This document shows, piece by piece, positions 15,426 to 16,852 of a DNA stretch of 16,852 bases. The DNA comes from Trueperaceae bacterium (GTDB taxonomy: Bacteria; Deinococcota; Deinococci; Deinococcales; Trueperaceae). The number at the start of each line of letters is the position of its first letter. The stretch's first letter is position 1. The notes below the pieces were generated by a model. That model had not been told where the DNA came from and did no database searches. It saw nothing but the letters and a program-made list of their open reading frames with translations. The stretch spans positions 1 to 16,852 of the forward strand of contig JAABSI010000064.1 in the NCBI GenBank assembly GCA_011390455.1. Reading direction: 5' to 3'. The position numbers and the translations under genes were made by a program.

Positions 15426-16852
15426 ATCGACCTCTCGAGCCCGCGCGACTTCCTCCCCAAGGCGCGCACCACCACCGGCGGACTGGCCAAGTCGCTCCTC
15501 CTGCTCACCGCCGCCCTAGCCTTCGCCGGGGCGGTCGGCGCGTTGGGCCTCATGGCCCTGCGTGCGCCCTTCCCCGACGTCCCCACCTGGGCCGCGCTGC
15601 CCCTCGGTGGCGTCGGTCTCGTATTTGCCCTCGTGGTCATCTCCCGGCGCTTCGCCTGGATCATGCCCTGGTATTACGTCCTGCCCGCGATCGTGTTTCT
15701 CCTGACCTTCACCTTCTTCCCGGTCATCCTGACGATCTACCTGGCGTTCACGGATTACGCCGGCATCCGCAACGGCCAGCTCAACGTCAGCACCCGGACC
15801 GAGGTCGTCGCCGTCGACGGCACGCAGATCACCATCGCCGACGCGGCGAACCTCAACTGCGTCGACCTGCGCAACGGCTGCACGGGCGTCCGCGCCGAGG
15901 TGTACAGCTTCGAGCTCCTGTTCGTCGACGCCGTCGCGTACGAGGACGGCGTCCTGACGCTGGCGGAGCCACTCCCGCCGGGCCGCGAGGCCCGTGAGGT
16001 CGCGTTGTTCCTCCCCGACCTGGGGTTCTCCTTCTCGACGGAGATCGCGCAGATCGACGGCGAGCGCATCGTGCTCACGCGTGCTCCGCCGTTCCCACCC
16101 GAGCTCGAGGGGCTGGCGTTCCAGATGGCGACGGACGTCACGCGGACGATCGAACGCGACGACGGCGTCGTCCTGGAGCTGAACGCGCCGCTGCCGGAGG
16201 GCTTCGAGGCGACCGCGATCGCCCGCTACAACGACTACGGCTTCGTCGGCTGGCGCAACTTCCGCACGATCATCGGGGCCGCGCAGCGCTCGCTGGTCCC
16301 GGTCTTCGTCTGGAACATCACCTTCGCCGTCGCCACGATCATCATCAACGTCGTGGCCGGTGTGTTCCTCGCCGTCCTGCTCAACAACCCGGACCTGAAG
16401 TTCCGCAACCTCTACCGCACGCTCCTCATCATCCCCTGGGCGCTGCCCAACATCATCACCATCCAGGTCTGGAAGGGCTTCCTCAACGAGAACTTCGGGG
16501 CCATCAACCGCGTCCTGATGCTCTTCGACGTGACCCCGGAGCCCATCAACTGGCTCGGCACGGTCGGCGCCGCCAAGGCGGCGATCCTGATCGTCAACCT
16601 GTGGCTCGGCCTGCCGTTCATGATGACGGCGGTGCTCGGGGCGCTCTCCGCCATCCCGCGCGAGCTCTACGAGGCGGCCAAGATCGACGGCGCCACCCCC
16701 ATGCAGAGCTTCTGGGGCGTCACCGCGCCGCTCCTGCGCACCGCGATGATCCCGATCACGCTGACCGGCTTCGCCTTCAACTTCAACAACTTCAACCTGA
16801 TCTTCCTGCTCACGGACGGAGGTCCGCCGATCGCCGGCGGCACCGCGACCGC
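15426..16852 (+). CDS. malF: Maltose-type ABC transporter permease MalF (3' end outside window)
   Basis: Inner-membrane permease subunit that forms the sugar channel with MalG. The 475 visible residues contain early TM segments (about 21-45, 54-73 and 79-109), then a large extracytoplasmic domain (about 110-285) in the position of the MalF P2 loop, and further TMs from about 293. The EAA motif that docks on the MalK ATPase is EAAKIDGATPMQSFWG (416-431). It is followed by GFAFNFNNFNLIFLLTDGGP (448-467), almost a MalF signature. Two Cys (145 and 152) in the extracytoplasmic loop could form a disulfide. The start is unusual: an ATC behind AAGGGGGT. The alternatives are a CTG at codon 20 or a TTG that would cut into TM1. 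The frame is open back to the malE stop. About 40-50 residues are missing on the right. Confidence 0.92.
   Translation, partial: MDLSSPRDFLPKARTTTGGLAKSLLLLTAALAFAGAVGALGLMALRAPFPDVPTWAALPLGGVGLVFALVVISRRFAWIMPWYYVLPAIVFLLTFTFFPVILTIYLAFTDYAGIRNGQLNVSTRTEVVAVDGTQITIADAANLNCVDLRNGCTGVRAEVYSFELLFVDAVAYEDGVLTLAEPLPPGREAREVALFLPDLGFSFSTEIAQIDGERIVLTRAPPFPPELEGLAFQMATDVTRTIERDDGVVLELNAPLPEGFEATAIARYNDYGFVGWRNFRTIIGAAQRSLVPVFVWNITFAVATIIINVVAGVFLAVLLNNPDLKFRNLYRTLLIIPWALPNIITIQVWKGFLNENFGAINRVLMLFDVTPEPINWLGTVGAAKAAILIVNLWLGLPFMMTAVLGALSAIPRELYEAAKIDGATPMQSFWGVTAPLLRTAMIPITLTGFAFNFNNFNLIFLLTDGGPPIAGGTAT

Overview
The window is very GC-rich and about 97% gene-dense. It reads as chromosomal DNA from a member of the Deinococcota, most plausibly a Truepera-like lineage. 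This is judged from protein style, GTG/TTG starts and several TANNNT-like -10 elements that sit 5-7 nt before a start codon, as in leaderless mRNAs. No database was searched, so the taxonomy is inference. I saw no rRNA, tRNA, CRISPR, insertion sequence or phage signature. The longest stretch without a confident gene is about 250 bp (11091-11339).

Left part (1-4700). The window opens inside pilT, the twitching-motility ATPase (minus strand, 3' end outside). Diverging from it are two tandem cyclophilin peptidyl-prolyl isomerases. The first is membrane-anchored with a long Ala/Pro/acidic linker; the second is a compact cytosolic form. A strong GC hairpin separates them from convergent thrS (threonyl-tRNA synthetase, minus strand). 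thrS shares a compact divergent promoter region with the next rightward unit.

Middle part (4701-10456). A rightward run of five genes: a shikimate-dehydrogenase-like protein that has lost catalytic residues, a secreted phosphodiester glycosidase (NAGPA-type) protein with an AMIN-like N-terminal region, a periplasmic protein with two TM segments, a polytopic membrane protein, and a membrane protein with a roughly 250-residue Asp/Glu/Gly/Ala-rich tail ending in a conserved-looking C-terminus. The last four are joined by 4-bp GTGA/ATGA overlaps, so they look like one envelope complex. It is the best candidate here for an undescribed system.

Right part (10482-16852). A minus-strand YigZ/IMPACT-family gene diverges from a short putative leader ORF and cysS (cysteinyl-tRNA synthetase). 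A 12-bp-stem terminator-like hairpin and dprA (DNA uptake/recombination mediator) follow. The window ends with a maltose-type ABC importer operon: malE (TTG start), a perfect 14-bp intercistronic hairpin, and malF. malF appears to start at a non-canonical ATC behind a near-perfect Shine-Dalgarno sequence and runs off the window. PilT and DprA both belong to natural transformation in this phylum, but they are not adjacent here.
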